64,000 nt of DNA from an uncultured Acetatifactor sp. (GTDB taxonomy: Bacteria > Bacillota > Clostridia > Lachnospirales > Lachnospiraceae): the NCBI GenBank assembly GCA_910584235.1, contig CAJTZD010000011.1, positions 27,685-91,684 on the forward strand, read 5' to 3'. Positions 54,001 to 62,289 of this stretch are shown piece by piece. Positions within the stretch are counted from its first letter, which is position 1; each line of letters starts with the position of its first letter. Made by a program: the position numbers and the translations under genes. The notes below the pieces were generated by a model. The model worked only from the letters and a program-made list of their open reading frames with translations. It searched no databases and had not been told where the DNA came from.

Positions 54001-54631
54001 CCTCCGCCCTGTGGTCATTCTCCGCAAATGTCCAGAGCAGGCTCCTGGACTCCTCCGGGGGCTTCACACAGTGAAGATACAGCCCTGCCAGAAACATTTC
54101 CGTATTGCGGGCATCCTCATAATAGCACAGATCCCTGATCTGAAAGAAAATCCCCGGATTCTTCTTCCCCTCTTCAATCAGAGGCGCCATGACGCTCTCT
54201 TTCTGGGCAGACGTATTCCACGCCACCCAGTCCGCGTACAATCCCACATTCTGCACATGGGACAGAATGTCTTTCAGATATTGAAAATCTTGGTTCCACC
54301 CATAATACGCCAAGAGTCTGCGGGCCGTCAGCCCCCCGGCCTCCGCCACGAAACGGGTGAAACGGACCGACAGCTCCGGCCTGGTCCTCCTGAACATCCC
54401 CTGGGCGTTGTACACGGACCTAAGCGTCCCCAGCTCTAAGCGGTAGAAGTCCTGATGCTCCACCTCTTTCAGAAGCTCCGGCTTCTCCGGCGCGGACATA
54501 TCCATATACTCCTCCGCCAGCTCCCAGTTCTTCGGGGTAAGCTCCAGGAGCTTCAGCATCTCCTCAAATTTCTCCCCCTCTTTGTGATTCGCCCTCTTTT
54601 CTTCTCTCCACAGCATCTGCGATACCCCCAT
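51026..54631 (-). CDS. DUF4132-containing giant protein
   Basis: 1201 residues starting MGVSQMLWREEKRANHKEG (AGGAAAAG upstream; the longer frame to 54766 begins with unrelated sequence). Residues 1-800 are helical HEAT-like repeats. The C-terminal ~250 residues match the DUF4132 (MolR-like) block: FDYGKRWFKVLLASDLSLEIYDGNGKRCKNMPSPG, GLVHPIELTEEELGAWKEQLADYEIVQPIEQLERPVYRV and GWYKGEVGDGGVY, ending VDPRYFSEVVLQLSRATA. Cytoplasmic. Function unknown; related proteins occur with VWA/MoxR-type ATPase genes. Confidence 0.82.
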   Translation of the reverse strand: MGVSQMLWREEKRANHKEGEKFEEMLKLLELTPKNWELAEEYMDMSAPEKPELLKEVEHQDFYRLELGTLRSVYNAQGMFRRTRPELSVRFTRFVAEAGGLTARRLLAYYGWNQDFQYLKDILSHVQNVGLYADWVAWNTSAQKESVMAPLIEEGKKNPGIFFQIRDLCYYEDARNTEMFLAGLYLHCVKPPEESRSLLWTFAENDHRAEDSPERIREMRELLEKRLKANASGLFAKADEPQGEEDEKLRAFVQDSDPREEFPYEMRAMISGRKRHDYRMGFLPCLAFLGIEHSNRFISLIRFAVAVDGDAIPNLPLDACEKTGKAWFLRHIEALEKYLWISGETYIRWAIAHREKEILMRMTAQAPDAVCEVIGKVPAEDYGYLLYQMKTGNPALYEKVGRELEADYRRISAEQDVKRLEPAGDRALDYLLGIIELEDILPYAEQWRENHFYDSGRADRIHNYPEYGEMQLYRRALVLECLRQEDTYFKKYWVEEGLPELANSWENSHKNGDRRQIEGMLRLLEGEGVPAQYQISFFAAMYETGYSANVFDAGSVSQICVNALKELRGGWHSEWEEAAKSKSLPERILAYRVMGQRWEEFKESLLSAASESAKQGREFLRGIYTSRQELEGDILEMLKSPKGGMREMAVEVLKNWGADKYKEQLEAALGVEKSKKIKTLIQGILNPGAGAGVDQADGSALTLEDRIKEILAGGRKRKLAWLEPESIGTVHRTDGQEASEDYMAAVLLCYADMQVPGVNQEVRRLTDGLKPEELAAYMGEVFGRWMEDGAQAKRKWVLYAASIHGGEAIVPVLYHQIQEWPQHARGAMAAEAVKALALNGTSTALLLVDQTARKFKFRQVKGAAAEALDYAAEQLGISRDELEDRIVPGLGFDAGMERIFDYGKRWFKVLLASDLSLEIYDGNGKRCKNMPSPGKTDDPEKSREAYENWKLLKKQLKTVVANQKIRLEQALRVERRWEAGKWRALFVENPVMHQFAMGLVWGMYEEGALQETFRYMEDGTFNTAQEEEYELPQTGSIGLVHPIELTEEELGAWKEQLADYEIVQPIEQLERPVYRVTEEERETAELVRFGGMSLNGLSLSGKLQDMGWYKGEVGDGGVYCTFIRDDQDKGAELAFSGSYVGGENESVVVYDACFYEPGETKPVRKKLGEVDPRYFSEVVLQLSRATASSDTRLKYPDCREW

Positions 54632-54805
54632 TGTTCTTTTCCTGTCTTGAACGGAAATGCCTAACAAACTAGCCTGATTATAGCATGGCTGGAGGATGAA
54701 ATCAATATCAAGGCTTTTTTGAGATAATCGGCCACCGGGTTTGCCGCTTGCATAAACAAGCTTCATGAAAAATCTATTTTGCGCAATAGAAGATCAAAAT
54801 TCCAG

Positions 54806-54834
54806 TTGAAAATTCGTGGGAGAAATTGTATAAT
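54806..54834 (+). promoter_or_regulatory. Strong SigA-type promoter of the flagellin-like gene
   Basis: -35 TTGAAA (54806-54811), a 17-nt spacer and a consensus -10 TATAAT (54829-54834), 38 nt before the start. No SigD (TAAA-N15-GCCGATAA) motif was seen, which is unusual for flagellin. Confidence 0.75.
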
Positions 54835-54871
54835 AAAGAAAAGTAAAATTTAGGAAAAAGGAGGTTCCGTT

Positions 54872-55630
54872 ATGAGTAGTATGACTGTGACTAGTGGAAT
54901 TTATAATTCATATTCCCATCTCTCCAGCGGCAAAAGGATCAACACCGCTGCCGACGATGCTGCAGGGCTTGCCATTGGCAAGAAAATGCAGGCTCAGGAG
55001 ACGGGGCTTAATGTAGGCGCGCAGAATGCAAAAGAGGGCATGGGAGCCCTGAATGTGGCTGACGGGGCTTTGGACGGCGTGATGGATTATCTGCAGAGGA
55101 TCCGGGATCTGGCCCTGCGTTCCATGAACGGTCTCGCTTCCGCTTCGGATAAAAAGTATTATCAGGACGAGATCAATCAGCTAAAGGAAGGCATCCAGTC
55201 CATGTCCAAGACCACTTCCCTGAACGAGCAGAAGCTCCTGGACGGCAGCATGGCCGACATGCACATTGCCACCAATCCTGACGGAAGCGGCATGCGCATC
55301 GGCATGGCCAATTCCACGCTGGAAGCATTGGGCATTGCCGATTTCGATGTGACCAAAAAGTTCAGTCTGGACGATATCGACGACGCTATCAGCAAGGTGG
55401 CAAACCAGAGAAGCAGCCTGGGCGCTTCCACCAACCGCTTAGAGCATGCCTATAATTACAATACAGGCGCCAGCCTGGATCAGCTCAGCTCCAGAAGCCG
55501 CATTGAGGATCTGGATATGCCAAAAGCAATTTCGGATCAGAAGAAAGAAGATCTGCTCAGCGAATACCGAAATCTGATGCTGAAGAAACAGATGAATCAG
55601 GATTCTATGGTGCTGAAGCTGTTCCAGTAG
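54872..55630 (+). CDS. Flagellin-like protein (orphan)
   Basis: 252 residues; strong AAAGGAGG site. The D0/D1 domains are recognisable: SSGKRINTAADDAAGLAIGKKMQAQETGLNVGAQNAKEGMGALNVADGALDGVMDYLQRIRDLALRSMNG at the N side and VANQRSSLGASTNRLEHAYNYNTG near the C side. The usual first residues (MRINHNI) are replaced by MSSMTVTSGIYNSYSHL and the last helix is changed (MLKKQMNQDSMVLKLFQ). No central D2/D3 region. No flagellar genes are nearby, so it may be an exported filament or a regulatory relic. Confidence 0.88.
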   Translation: MSSMTVTSGIYNSYSHLSSGKRINTAADDAAGLAIGKKMQAQETGLNVGAQNAKEGMGALNVADGALDGVMDYLQRIRDLALRSMNGLASASDKKYYQDEINQLKEGIQSMSKTTSLNEQKLLDGSMADMHIATNPDGSGMRIGMANSTLEALGIADFDVTKKFSLDDIDDAISKVANQRSSLGASTNRLEHAYNYNTGASLDQLSSRSRIEDLDMPKAISDQKKEDLLSEYRNLMLKKQMNQDSMVLKLFQ

Positions 55631-55666
55631 AATAGAATCGGACTTTTTCCCCAATATATGTATCCG

Positions 55667-55714
55667 AAAGACAGCCGGTATGCGGTTTTAGCCGTATATC
55701 CCGGCTGTCTTTTG
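55667..55714 (+). terminator. Rho-independent terminator after the flagellin-like gene
   Basis: AAAGACAGCCGG (55667-55678) pairs with CCGGCTGTCTTT (55701-55712), a perfect 12-bp stem, with the T-run included at its 3' side, 37 nt after the stop. Confidence 0.85.
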
Positions 55715-55840
55715 TCCTGTTGGCGGTGCAGGAGCTCTGTCCGCAGACTCTTTCTCCCCCATTGTACTTTTCCCGGAAAGCGGATATAATGGGTTCATTG
55801 AACAGCGACAGCTTTTATTGTGAAACATATGAGGTGACCT

Positions 55841-57118
55841 ATGAAAAAAGCATTTACCAATCTGATCCTCCTGGACGGCAGTGAGAACATGATCCCAAGG
55901 CAGGGCGTAACCGTGCTGGTGGAGGACGACCGGATCACGGCCGTCCTGGAGGAATGCAGCCCGGACGGCTATGAAGTCATTGACCTGGGCGGGCATTACC
56001 TGATGCCGGGGCTCATCAACCTGCATGTCCATATCCCGGCCAGCGGAAAGCCCCGAAATAAGCCCATGGACGCCAAAAAGAACGTAAAGTTCGCCACAGC
56101 CAATGCCCTGACGCGCAAGTATATGGAGCATATGTACAAGTCCTACTGCCGCATGGAACTGCTCAGCGGCGTCACCACTTTCCGCTCTGTAGGCGGCGTG
56201 GAAAATTATGACACCTGGATCCGTGACCTGATTTTGGCGGGCAAGGCCGCGGGCCCCCGGATTCTGGCCGGAAATATGGCAATCTCTGTGCCGGGCGGCC
56301 ATATGGCAGGGTCTTTGGCCTATGAGGCCACCACCCCCGATGAGGCTGTGGAGTATGTGCGTAAAATCGCCAAAGACAAGCCTGACCTGATCAAGCTTAT
56401 GGTTACAGGAGGCTTGCTGGACGCCACGGTAAAAGGGGAGCCGGGCGTGCTGAAGATGGCCCCCGCCATTGTAAAGAGCGCCTGCGATGAAGCGCATAAG
56501 CTGGGATTTCATGTGGCCGCCCATGTGGAAAGCCCCCAGGGAATGCAGGTGGCCCTGGAAAACGGCGTGGACACCATAGAGCATGGCGCGAAACCCACGG
56601 CAAAGACCCTGCGCCTGTTTAAAGAGCGGGGCGCCGTCCATGTAGCCACGCTTTCCCCTGCACTGCCCTATGCACTCTTTGACCCCCAGGTCAGCCATGT
56701 GACGGAAATGGAGCGCTACAATGGGGAGGTGGTCTTCCACGGCATCATAGAGTGCGCGAAGCAGTGCCTGGCAAACGACATCCCCGTGGGCCTGGGCACG
56801 GACACCGGATGCCCTTATGTGACCCATTACGACATGTGGCGAGAACTGCAGTACTTCCATAAATGCTGCGGGGTGTCCAATTCTTTCGCCTTACATACCG
56901 CTACCAGGCGCAATGCCGAGATTGCAGGCATTGGGGCTGTCACCGGAAGCATTGAGGCCGGCAAATGCGCCGACTTCATCGTGTGCGCCGGCAATCCATT
57001 GGACGACTTATCCGTCTTAAGAAACCTGAGCATGGTGGTTGCCAGGGGCAAAATCTTCCGTGACCCGAAAGTGAAGAAGATGCCTCAGGTGGAGGCGGAA
57101 TTGGATAAATTCATATAG
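55841..57118 (+). CDS. Metal-dependent amidohydrolase
   Basis: 425 residues. Amidohydrolase-superfamily metal site: HxH in MPGLINLHVHIPA, the probable carbamylated Lys in DLIKLMVTGG (about 188), His in FHVAAHVES and TIEHGA, and the catalytic Asp in GLGTDTGCPYV, with the typical C-terminal strand GSIEAGKCADFIVCAGNPLDDLSVL. Similar to the imidazolonepropionase/prolidase-like group. Cytoplasmic. The substrate is unknown and the gene is alone. Confidence 0.9.
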   Translation: MKKAFTNLILLDGSENMIPRQGVTVLVEDDRITAVLEECSPDGYEVIDLGGHYLMPGLINLHVHIPASGKPRNKPMDAKKNVKFATANALTRKYMEHMYKSYCRMELLSGVTTFRSVGGVENYDTWIRDLILAGKAAGPRILAGNMAISVPGGHMAGSLAYEATTPDEAVEYVRKIAKDKPDLIKLMVTGGLLDATVKGEPGVLKMAPAIVKSACDEAHKLGFHVAAHVESPQGMQVALENGVDTIEHGAKPTAKTLRLFKERGAVHVATLSPALPYALFDPQVSHVTEMERYNGEVVFHGIIECAKQCLANDIPVGLGTDTGCPYVTHYDMWRELQYFHKCCGVSNSFALHTATRRNAEIAGIGAVTGSIEAGKCADFIVCAGNPLDDLSVLRNLSMVVARGKIFRDPKVKKMPQVEAELDKFI

Positions 57119-57493
57119 GAAAGGGACAAATATGAGAATGCTCCTTTTCGGTAAGAATCTCTGTATCCTACTGCCTTTTCCTCCTGCTTTTTCTCATAGC
57201 TGCCTCGTAGGCTGCCACTGCCTGATCGTAGTCCATTGGACGACCATTATTCGTCTATTGTATGTAAAGTAAAAAGGCCCTGATGTGGGCCTGAATAGGG
57301 ATTGAATTAAGAAGTAGCGTTAACACGGACGTGCTGCAGGATGACAGAGGGGAGTTAACAAATATAAAATGAATACGAGAAAAGCTGTTTTCCACACGCT
57401 TTGCGAGTCTTCCATTGTCACGAAGAATGCCAGCTGGCAGCTCCTGTGAGCATCTCAGCCGGCATTCTTCCAGATAAAGTCTTCCCGAATTCC
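57119..57493. other. Intergenic region between amidohydrolase and guaB
   Basis: 375 bp without a full gene. A 22-codon open frame on the minus strand (57168-57236, MDYDQAVAAYEAAMRKSRR...) is preceded by in-frame NNGRP and looks like the tail of a lost gene. Further right, GAAGAATGCC (57422-57431) and GGCATTCTTC (57461-57470) form a 10-bp inverted repeat near the guaB 3' end. Confidence 0.45.
57270..57292 (-). terminator. Possible terminator on the minus strand
   Basis: AGGCCC (57275-57280) and GGGCCT (57287-57292) form a short stem; read on the minus strand it is followed by TTTTTA. It lies about 200 nt past guaB, so it may end guaB readthrough. Confidence 0.45.
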
Positions 57494-58948
57494 CTACTGA
57501 TCCACGCTGTAATTCGGCGCCTCTTTCGTAATATGGATGTCATGGGGATGGCTCTCTTTCAGGGAAGCCGCGGATATCTTCACGAACTTGCCGTTCTCCT
57601 GAAGTTCCGGAATATTGTGTGCCCCGCAGTAGCCCATGCCGGAGCGCAATCCGCCTAAGAGCTGGAACACCGTATCCTCCACGGCGCCCTTGTAAGCCAC
57701 CCGGCCCTCCACGCCCTCGGGCACCAGCTTCTTGGCATTCTCCTGGAAGTATCTGTCCTTGCTGCCGTTCTCCATGGCCGAGATGGAGCCCATGCCCCGG
57801 TAGACCTTGTACTTCCTGCCCTGGAACAGCTCGTAGTCCCCGGGGCTCTCCTCGCAGCCCGCGAACATGCTGCCCATCATACACACGCTTCCGCCTGCGG
57901 CAATGGCTTTGGTGATGTCTCCGGAATACTTGATGCCGCCGTCCGCGATGATAGGGACGCCGTAGCGCTTCGCCACCTCATAACAGTTCATAATGGCCGT
58001 GATCTGGGGTACGCCGATTCCGGCCACCACTCTGGTAGTACAGATGGAACCCGGGCCGATGCCTACTTTCACGGCATCCGCGCCGCTCTCGATCAGATCC
58101 TTTGCCGCCTCCCCTGTGGCCACATTTCCCGCGATAACCTGCAGATCCGGATATTTCTCCTTGATCATCTTCAGGCAGTTCAATACATTTGCGGAATGTC
58201 CGTGAGCGCTGTCCAGCACGATCACGTCCACCTTGGCATCCACCAGCGCGGCTACCCGCTCCAGCACATTGGCGGTAATCCCCACGCCTGCGCCGCACAG
58301 CAGCCTTCCCTGGGGATCCTTGGCAGCCAAAGGGTATTTGATTGCTTTCTCAATATCTTTTATGGTGATAAGGCCTTTTAGATTAAAGTCCTTGTCCACG
58401 ATAGGAAGCTTCTCTTTCCTGGCACGCGCCAGAATCTGCTTCGCCTCCTCCAGCGTGATGTCCTCATGGGCGGTAATCAGCCCCTCGCTGGTCATGGATT
58501 CTTTGATTTTCTTGGAGAAGTCTGTCTCGAATTTCAGGTCACGATTGGTGATGATGCCCACCAGCCTGCGCCCCTCTGTGACGGGCACGCCGGAAATGCG
58601 GAATTTCGCCATCAGTGCGTCCGCATCTCCCAGTGTATGTTCCGGAGTCAGGGAAAACGGATCCGTAATGACGCCGTTCTCGGAGCGCTTTACCTTGTCC
58701 ACTTCCTCGGCCTGAGCCTCGATGGACATGTTCTTATGGATAATACCAATGCCGCCCTGTCTGGCCATGGCTATGGCCATGCGGTGCTCCGTGACCGTAT
58801 CCATTCCCGCGCTCATCATCGGAATGTTCAGTTTGATCTTCTTTGTCAGCCATGTGTCAAGCTCTACCTGATTGGGCACCACCTGCGAATACGCAGGCAC
58901 TAACAGTACGTCGTCAAAGGTAATGCCATCCCCGATAATCTGTCCCAT
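57494..58948 (-). CDS. guaB: IMP dehydrogenase
   Basis: 484 residues, normal length. It oxidises IMP to XMP with NAD in GMP synthesis. N-terminal GDGITFDDVLLVPAYSQVVPNQVELDTWLT, two CBS modules (about residues 95-205), GADAVKVGIGPGSICTTRVVAGIGVPQ with the catalytic Cys (about 305), IIADGGIKYSGDITKAIAAGGSVCMMGSMFAG and YRGMGSISAMENGSKDRYFQ (flap). GGAGG lies before the ATG. Monocistronic. Confidence 0.96.
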   Translation of the reverse strand: MGQIIGDGITFDDVLLVPAYSQVVPNQVELDTWLTKKIKLNIPMMSAGMDTVTEHRMAIAMARQGGIGIIHKNMSIEAQAEEVDKVKRSENGVITDPFSLTPEHTLGDADALMAKFRISGVPVTEGRRLVGIITNRDLKFETDFSKKIKESMTSEGLITAHEDITLEEAKQILARARKEKLPIVDKDFNLKGLITIKDIEKAIKYPLAAKDPQGRLLCGAGVGITANVLERVAALVDAKVDVIVLDSAHGHSANVLNCLKMIKEKYPDLQVIAGNVATGEAAKDLIESGADAVKVGIGPGSICTTRVVAGIGVPQITAIMNCYEVAKRYGVPIIADGGIKYSGDITKAIAAGGSVCMMGSMFAGCEESPGDYELFQGRKYKVYRGMGSISAMENGSKDRYFQENAKKLVPEGVEGRVAYKGAVEDTVFQLLGGLRSGMGYCGAHNIPELQENGKFVKISAASLKESHPHDIHITKEAPNYSVDQ

Positions 58949-59048
58949 TTTCTCCTCCTATTCCTGTCCTGTAAGCTTTCCTTACCGTTTTCAGTTGTGT
59001 ATATAATGTTCATGAGTTTACCAAAATCCGGCTCCGATGTCAATAAGT

Positions 59049-59561
59049 TTAATCGGAAAAAACTTTTCTCGGCGCAACATTTTTCATCAGCTTGATCAGC
59101 TCCTCGGAAGGACTTAAAACAATCTTCTCCCCGCCCTCATAGAACATCAGGTAGCGCTTGTCCGGCTTCAGTTCCTCGCCGATGCTGTAGTCCTTTTCCT
59201 TTGCATTGCGATTCCTGTAATTGTCCAGACGGTAACTTTTGATAGGCGCCAGAATCTCGATTCTGTCCAGATGGTAGGTAGCCACTCTCTTTCTCTTCGT
59301 CTTGGCCATGATCTTGTCCACCACCAGCTCCTTGTCCAGGTAAAGATACTCGTACTCCAGATCCGTGAACATCCTGACAAAATAGGCTCCCACGCCGAAG
59401 AGCACCGCGCCGATGAAAGCAAACATCATAAGAGGAGGCAGCACGAAAATCGTCAGGATGCAGATCACCATCAAAGTAATCAGCACCACTTTTCCAATTT
59501 TGCCCAGCACAGAGGGCTTGGCCTTTACCAAACATTCCACATAAGCGTCACTCATTTTCAT
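59049..59561 (-). CDS. Two-helix membrane protein (DUF6106-like)
   Basis: 170 residues (or 168 from the second ATG). N-terminal soluble strand (YVECLVKAKPSVLGKIGKV), two adjacent helices (VLITLMVICILTIFVLPPL, MFAFIGAVLFGVGAYFV), then a cytoplasmic domain EYEYLYLDKELVVDKIMAKTKRKRVATYHLDRIEILAPIKSYRLD. Resembles DUF6106 proteins common in Lachnospiraceae. Role unknown. Confidence 0.75.
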   Translation of the reverse strand: MKMSDAYVECLVKAKPSVLGKIGKVVLITLMVICILTIFVLPPLMMFAFIGAVLFGVGAYFVRMFTDLEYEYLYLDKELVVDKIMAKTKRKRVATYHLDRIEILAPIKSYRLDNYRNRNAKEKDYSIGEELKPDKRYLMFYEGGEKIVLSPSEELIKLMKNVAPRKVFSD

Positions 59562-59694
59562 TATCCTTCCTTTGTCTTAGTTTTGGATTCCGTTTCTACC
59601 TATCATAATAAACTATCTTCCGCCAACTTGCAAGGCGGTTTCCAAAATCCTGTCCTTTTTATCCTTTTTTTAGAATCTTGTTAGAATAGATGCA

Positions 59695-59723
59695 TTGACA
59701 ATCCGGGCCGGGAGAGATATGAT
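59695..59723 (+). promoter_or_regulatory. Consensus SigA promoter
   Basis: -35 TTGACA (59695-59700), a 17-nt spacer, -10 TATGAT (59718-59723), 60 nt before the start of the following membrane protein gene. Confidence 0.75.
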
Positions 59724-59783
59724 TTGATTCAGATAAAACGTTAGTGTTGCGATGAGAGGCAACCGCGGAAAGGTGGACATACC

Positions 59784-60551
59784 ATGCCGGTAATGGATGA
59801 ATTCAGAGAAGAGCGGGAAGCGCTGAAGCACGGAACTCCAAAACAGAAATTTGCTTATTTCCTCGATTACTACAAATGGTATGTGGTTGTCGCCATAGTC
59901 GTCATGGTCTTTATCGGTTCTCTTATCTATCAGGCGCTGACCCACAAGGATATTGTTTTCTATGCCGCGCTGGTCAATGTCTTTGAAATGGATTCCAACG
60001 ACGAGCATGCAAGACAATTTGCCGAATACGCCGGAGTCGACACTGATGAATACGAAATTGTCTTCGATTCCTCCCTGCATATCGACACTGCCTCCATGGA
60101 TCAGGAGACCATCACTTCCACCCAAAAGCTCATGGTCTATATCGCCGCAAGCGAAATCGACGTACTCATGATGGATGATGTGACTCTGGAGCAGTATGCC
60201 TATAACGAGACTCTCACAGACTTAAGAGAGGTGCTCTCCCCGGAGCAGATAGAAGCGTACGAGCCTTACTTTTTTTACATGGATCAGGCCGTGGCAGATG
60301 CCATAAGCGCCGCCCAGGAGAATCCGGACTACGATTACAGCATCGCCCCCACCCATCCGGATCCCAAAAATCCGGAAGCCATGGAACAGCCCATTCCCGT
60401 GGGCATCTATCTGGACAATGCCGCCTCCTTTAAAGAAAACAATGTCTTCATAATGGGAGACGGTGTCATTTCCGTGGCCGCCACAAGCCCGAATCGCGAA
60501 ATCGTGCCGATGTACATTGATTTCGTCCTGCAGCGTAAGATCACATACTAA
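59784..60551 (+). CDS. Single-pass membrane protein of unknown function
   Basis: 255 residues; AAAGGTGG 7 nt before the ATG. A short cytoplasmic head (EEREALKHGTPKQKFAYFLDYYKW) is followed by one helix (YVVVAIVVMVFIGSLIYQAL) and an external domain of alternating strands and acidic loops (VFEMDSNDEHARQFAEYAGVDTDEYEIVFDSS). Similar proteins are common in Lachnospiraceae with no known role. Its last codons fall inside a 40-bp tandem duplication shared with the gatB end. Confidence 0.8.
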   Translation: MPVMDEFREEREALKHGTPKQKFAYFLDYYKWYVVVAIVVMVFIGSLIYQALTHKDIVFYAALVNVFEMDSNDEHARQFAEYAGVDTDEYEIVFDSSLHIDTASMDQETITSTQKLMVYIAASEIDVLMMDDVTLEQYAYNETLTDLREVLSPEQIEAYEPYFFYMDQAVADAISAAQENPDYDYSIAPTHPDPKNPEAMEQPIPVGIYLDNAASFKENNVFIMGDGVISVAATSPNREIVPMYIDFVLQRKITY

Positions 60552-60614
60552 GGTTCAGCGCAGCAGTTCTTTCAGTAAGATCACATACTAAGGTTCAGCG
60601 CAGCAGTTCTTTCA
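60535..60614. repeat. 40-bp perfect tandem duplication at convergent gene ends
   Basis: 60535-60574 is repeated exactly at 60575-60614 (starts GTAAGATCACATACTAAGG). It contains the last codons and stop of the plus-strand membrane protein in its first copy and the gatB C-terminus/stop in its second. A recent slippage or duplication is likely. Confidence 0.9.
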
Positions 60615-62187
60615 GCATCCGGTTTACGCCGGCCGGATCCGCTTTCCCTTTCATGGCTTTCATGGTCTGGCCTACCAGGAACCCCAGCGCCCTCTCCTTG
60701 CCGCCCTTATAATCCTCTGCGGATTTCGGGTTGGCGGCAATGACTTCCTCCACCACTTTGCGCAGGTCGTCCCCATCGCTGACCATCTTCAGGCCGTGTT
60801 CCTCCACATACTCTTGGGGATCCACGTCCTCTTCGAACATGTGCTCAAACACTTCCTTGGCCACAGTGGAGTTGATGATTTTACCCTCCGCCAGTTCTAT
60901 GAGTTTCGCCAGGTGCTCCGGAGAAAAGCGGATATCCTCCGGATCCAGTTCCCTTTCCTTTAAGAGACGTAAGGTCTCCCCCATGAGCCAGTTGGACGCT
61001 TTCTTGGGCTGGGCTCCCAGGGCCACGGTGGCCTCGAAGAGATCCGCCATAGTTTTGGATCCGGTGATGATTTCAATATCGTAATCTGGAATGTCGTACT
61101 CGGCCCGGTATCTGGCCATTTTTTCCGTACGGAATTCCGGCTGTCTGGCGCGGATTTCCTCCAGGAACGCGTCATCAATGCTCACGGGCACCAGGTCGGG
61201 ATCCGGAAAATACCGATAGTCCCGGGCGTCCTCCTTGGAACGCATGGCATAGGAGGTGCCTTTTAAGTCGTCCCATCGCCTGGTCTCCTGCACCACGGCC
61301 TCTCCCGCTTCCAGCAAGTCGATCTGGCGCAGCTTCTCTCCCTCGATGGCCCTGGCTATGGCGCGGAAAGAGTTCAGATTCTTCATCTCCGTGCGGGTGC
61401 CCAAGTGTGTGTCCCCCACCCGGCGCACGGACAGGTTCACGTCCGCCCGCATGGAGCCCTCCTGAAGCTTGCAGTCGCTGGCGCCCAGATACCGGATGAT
61501 CAGGCGCAGCTTTTCCAGATAGGCAATGACCTCCCGGGCGTTTCTCATGTCCGGCTCGGACACGATTTCAATCAGAGGCACGCCGGAGCGGTTGTAGTCC
61601 ACCAGGGTGCAGTCCTCCCAGTCGTCATGGATCAGCTTCCCCGCATCCTCCTCCATGTGGATCTCATGGATGCCGATGCGCTTTTTCCTCCGGGGAGCTG
61701 CCTTTTCGCCGTCCATGCCCCACCTGGCGTCTGTCCCTTCACCCCCGGCGTTTGTCCCTTTTCTTTCGTCTTTCGTCTCTTTCCCCCCGGCTTTTGTCCC
61801 CTTTCGCCCGGTTTCCGTCTCTGCCCCCTGGACCTCTGTCTCTCCGGCCTCTTCCAGGTCGATCTCCACATAGCCGTCCCGGCAGACAGGGAGATAGAGC
61901 TGGGATATCTGGTAGTTCTGGGGATTGTCCGGATAGAAATAGTTCTTTCTATCGAACTTGCAGTATCTGGTGATCCGGCAGTTGGTGGCAAGTCCTACCG
62001 CCACCGCGTGCTCCAGCACTTTCCGGTTCAGTACCGGCAAAGTACCCGGCATGCCGGTACACACAGGGCAGGTGTGGGAATTGGGCTTCCCGCCGAAAGC
62101 CGTAGAGCATCCGCAGAAAATCTTGGTCCTGGTGGCAAGTTCCACATGGACCTCCAGCCCGATAACTGTTTCGTATTGTTTCGACAT
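60595..62187 (-). CDS. gatB: Asp-tRNA(Asn)/Glu-tRNA(Gln) amidotransferase subunit B
   Basis: 530 residues from MSKQYETVIGLEVHVELATRTKIFCGCSTAFGGKPNSHTCPVCTGMPG (GAGGAG before the ATG). Kinase-like core (KFDRKNYFYPDNPQNYQISQ, IGIHEIHMEEDAGKLIHD, SGVPLIEIVSEPDMRNAREVIAYLEKLR, GSMRADVNLSVRR) and the C-terminal YqeY-like domain. Usual length is about 475; an insert of about 55 residues lies between the VEIDLEEAG and IGIHEIH blocks. It activates misacylated Glu-tRNA(Gln)/Asp-tRNA(Asn) for amidation. gatA precedes it, 102 nt upstream. Confidence 0.95.
   Translation of the reverse strand: MSKQYETVIGLEVHVELATRTKIFCGCSTAFGGKPNSHTCPVCTGMPGTLPVLNRKVLEHAVAVGLATNCRITRYCKFDRKNYFYPDNPQNYQISQLYLPVCRDGYVEIDLEEAGETEVQGAETETGRKGTKAGGKETKDERKGTNAGGEGTDARWGMDGEKAAPRRKKRIGIHEIHMEEDAGKLIHDDWEDCTLVDYNRSGVPLIEIVSEPDMRNAREVIAYLEKLRLIIRYLGASDCKLQEGSMRADVNLSVRRVGDTHLGTRTEMKNLNSFRAIARAIEGEKLRQIDLLEAGEAVVQETRRWDDLKGTSYAMRSKEDARDYRYFPDPDLVPVSIDDAFLEEIRARQPEFRTEKMARYRAEYDIPDYDIEIITGSKTMADLFEATVALGAQPKKASNWLMGETLRLLKERELDPEDIRFSPEHLAKLIELAEGKIINSTVAKEVFEHMFEEDVDPQEYVEEHGLKMVSDGDDLRKVVEEVIAANPKSAEDYKGGKERALGFLVGQTMKAMKGKADPAGVNRMLKELLR
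61690..61855. repeat. Low-complexity insert inside gatB
   Basis: About 55 codons with repeated Gly/Thr/Lys/Glu units (GTKAGGKET, GTNAGGEGTDA), interrupting the otherwise conserved kinase-like domain. At DNA level the plus strand has recurrent TTTGTCCC/TTTCGTCT-like units, suggesting in-frame repeat expansion. Confidence 0.7.
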
Positions 62188-62289
62188 CTGTCTCCTCTCC
62201 ATTCATCTCATTCATATACTGAGCGGTCAAATCCGCCAATGTTTCATACTGCTTTCCGCTCGTACACCTACATTACCTGTCTCTTATTC

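Noticed and set aside
57168..57236. 22-codon minus-strand frame MDYDQAVAAYEAAM
   Set aside because: Too short and in-frame with a stop upstream; probably the end of a lost gene.
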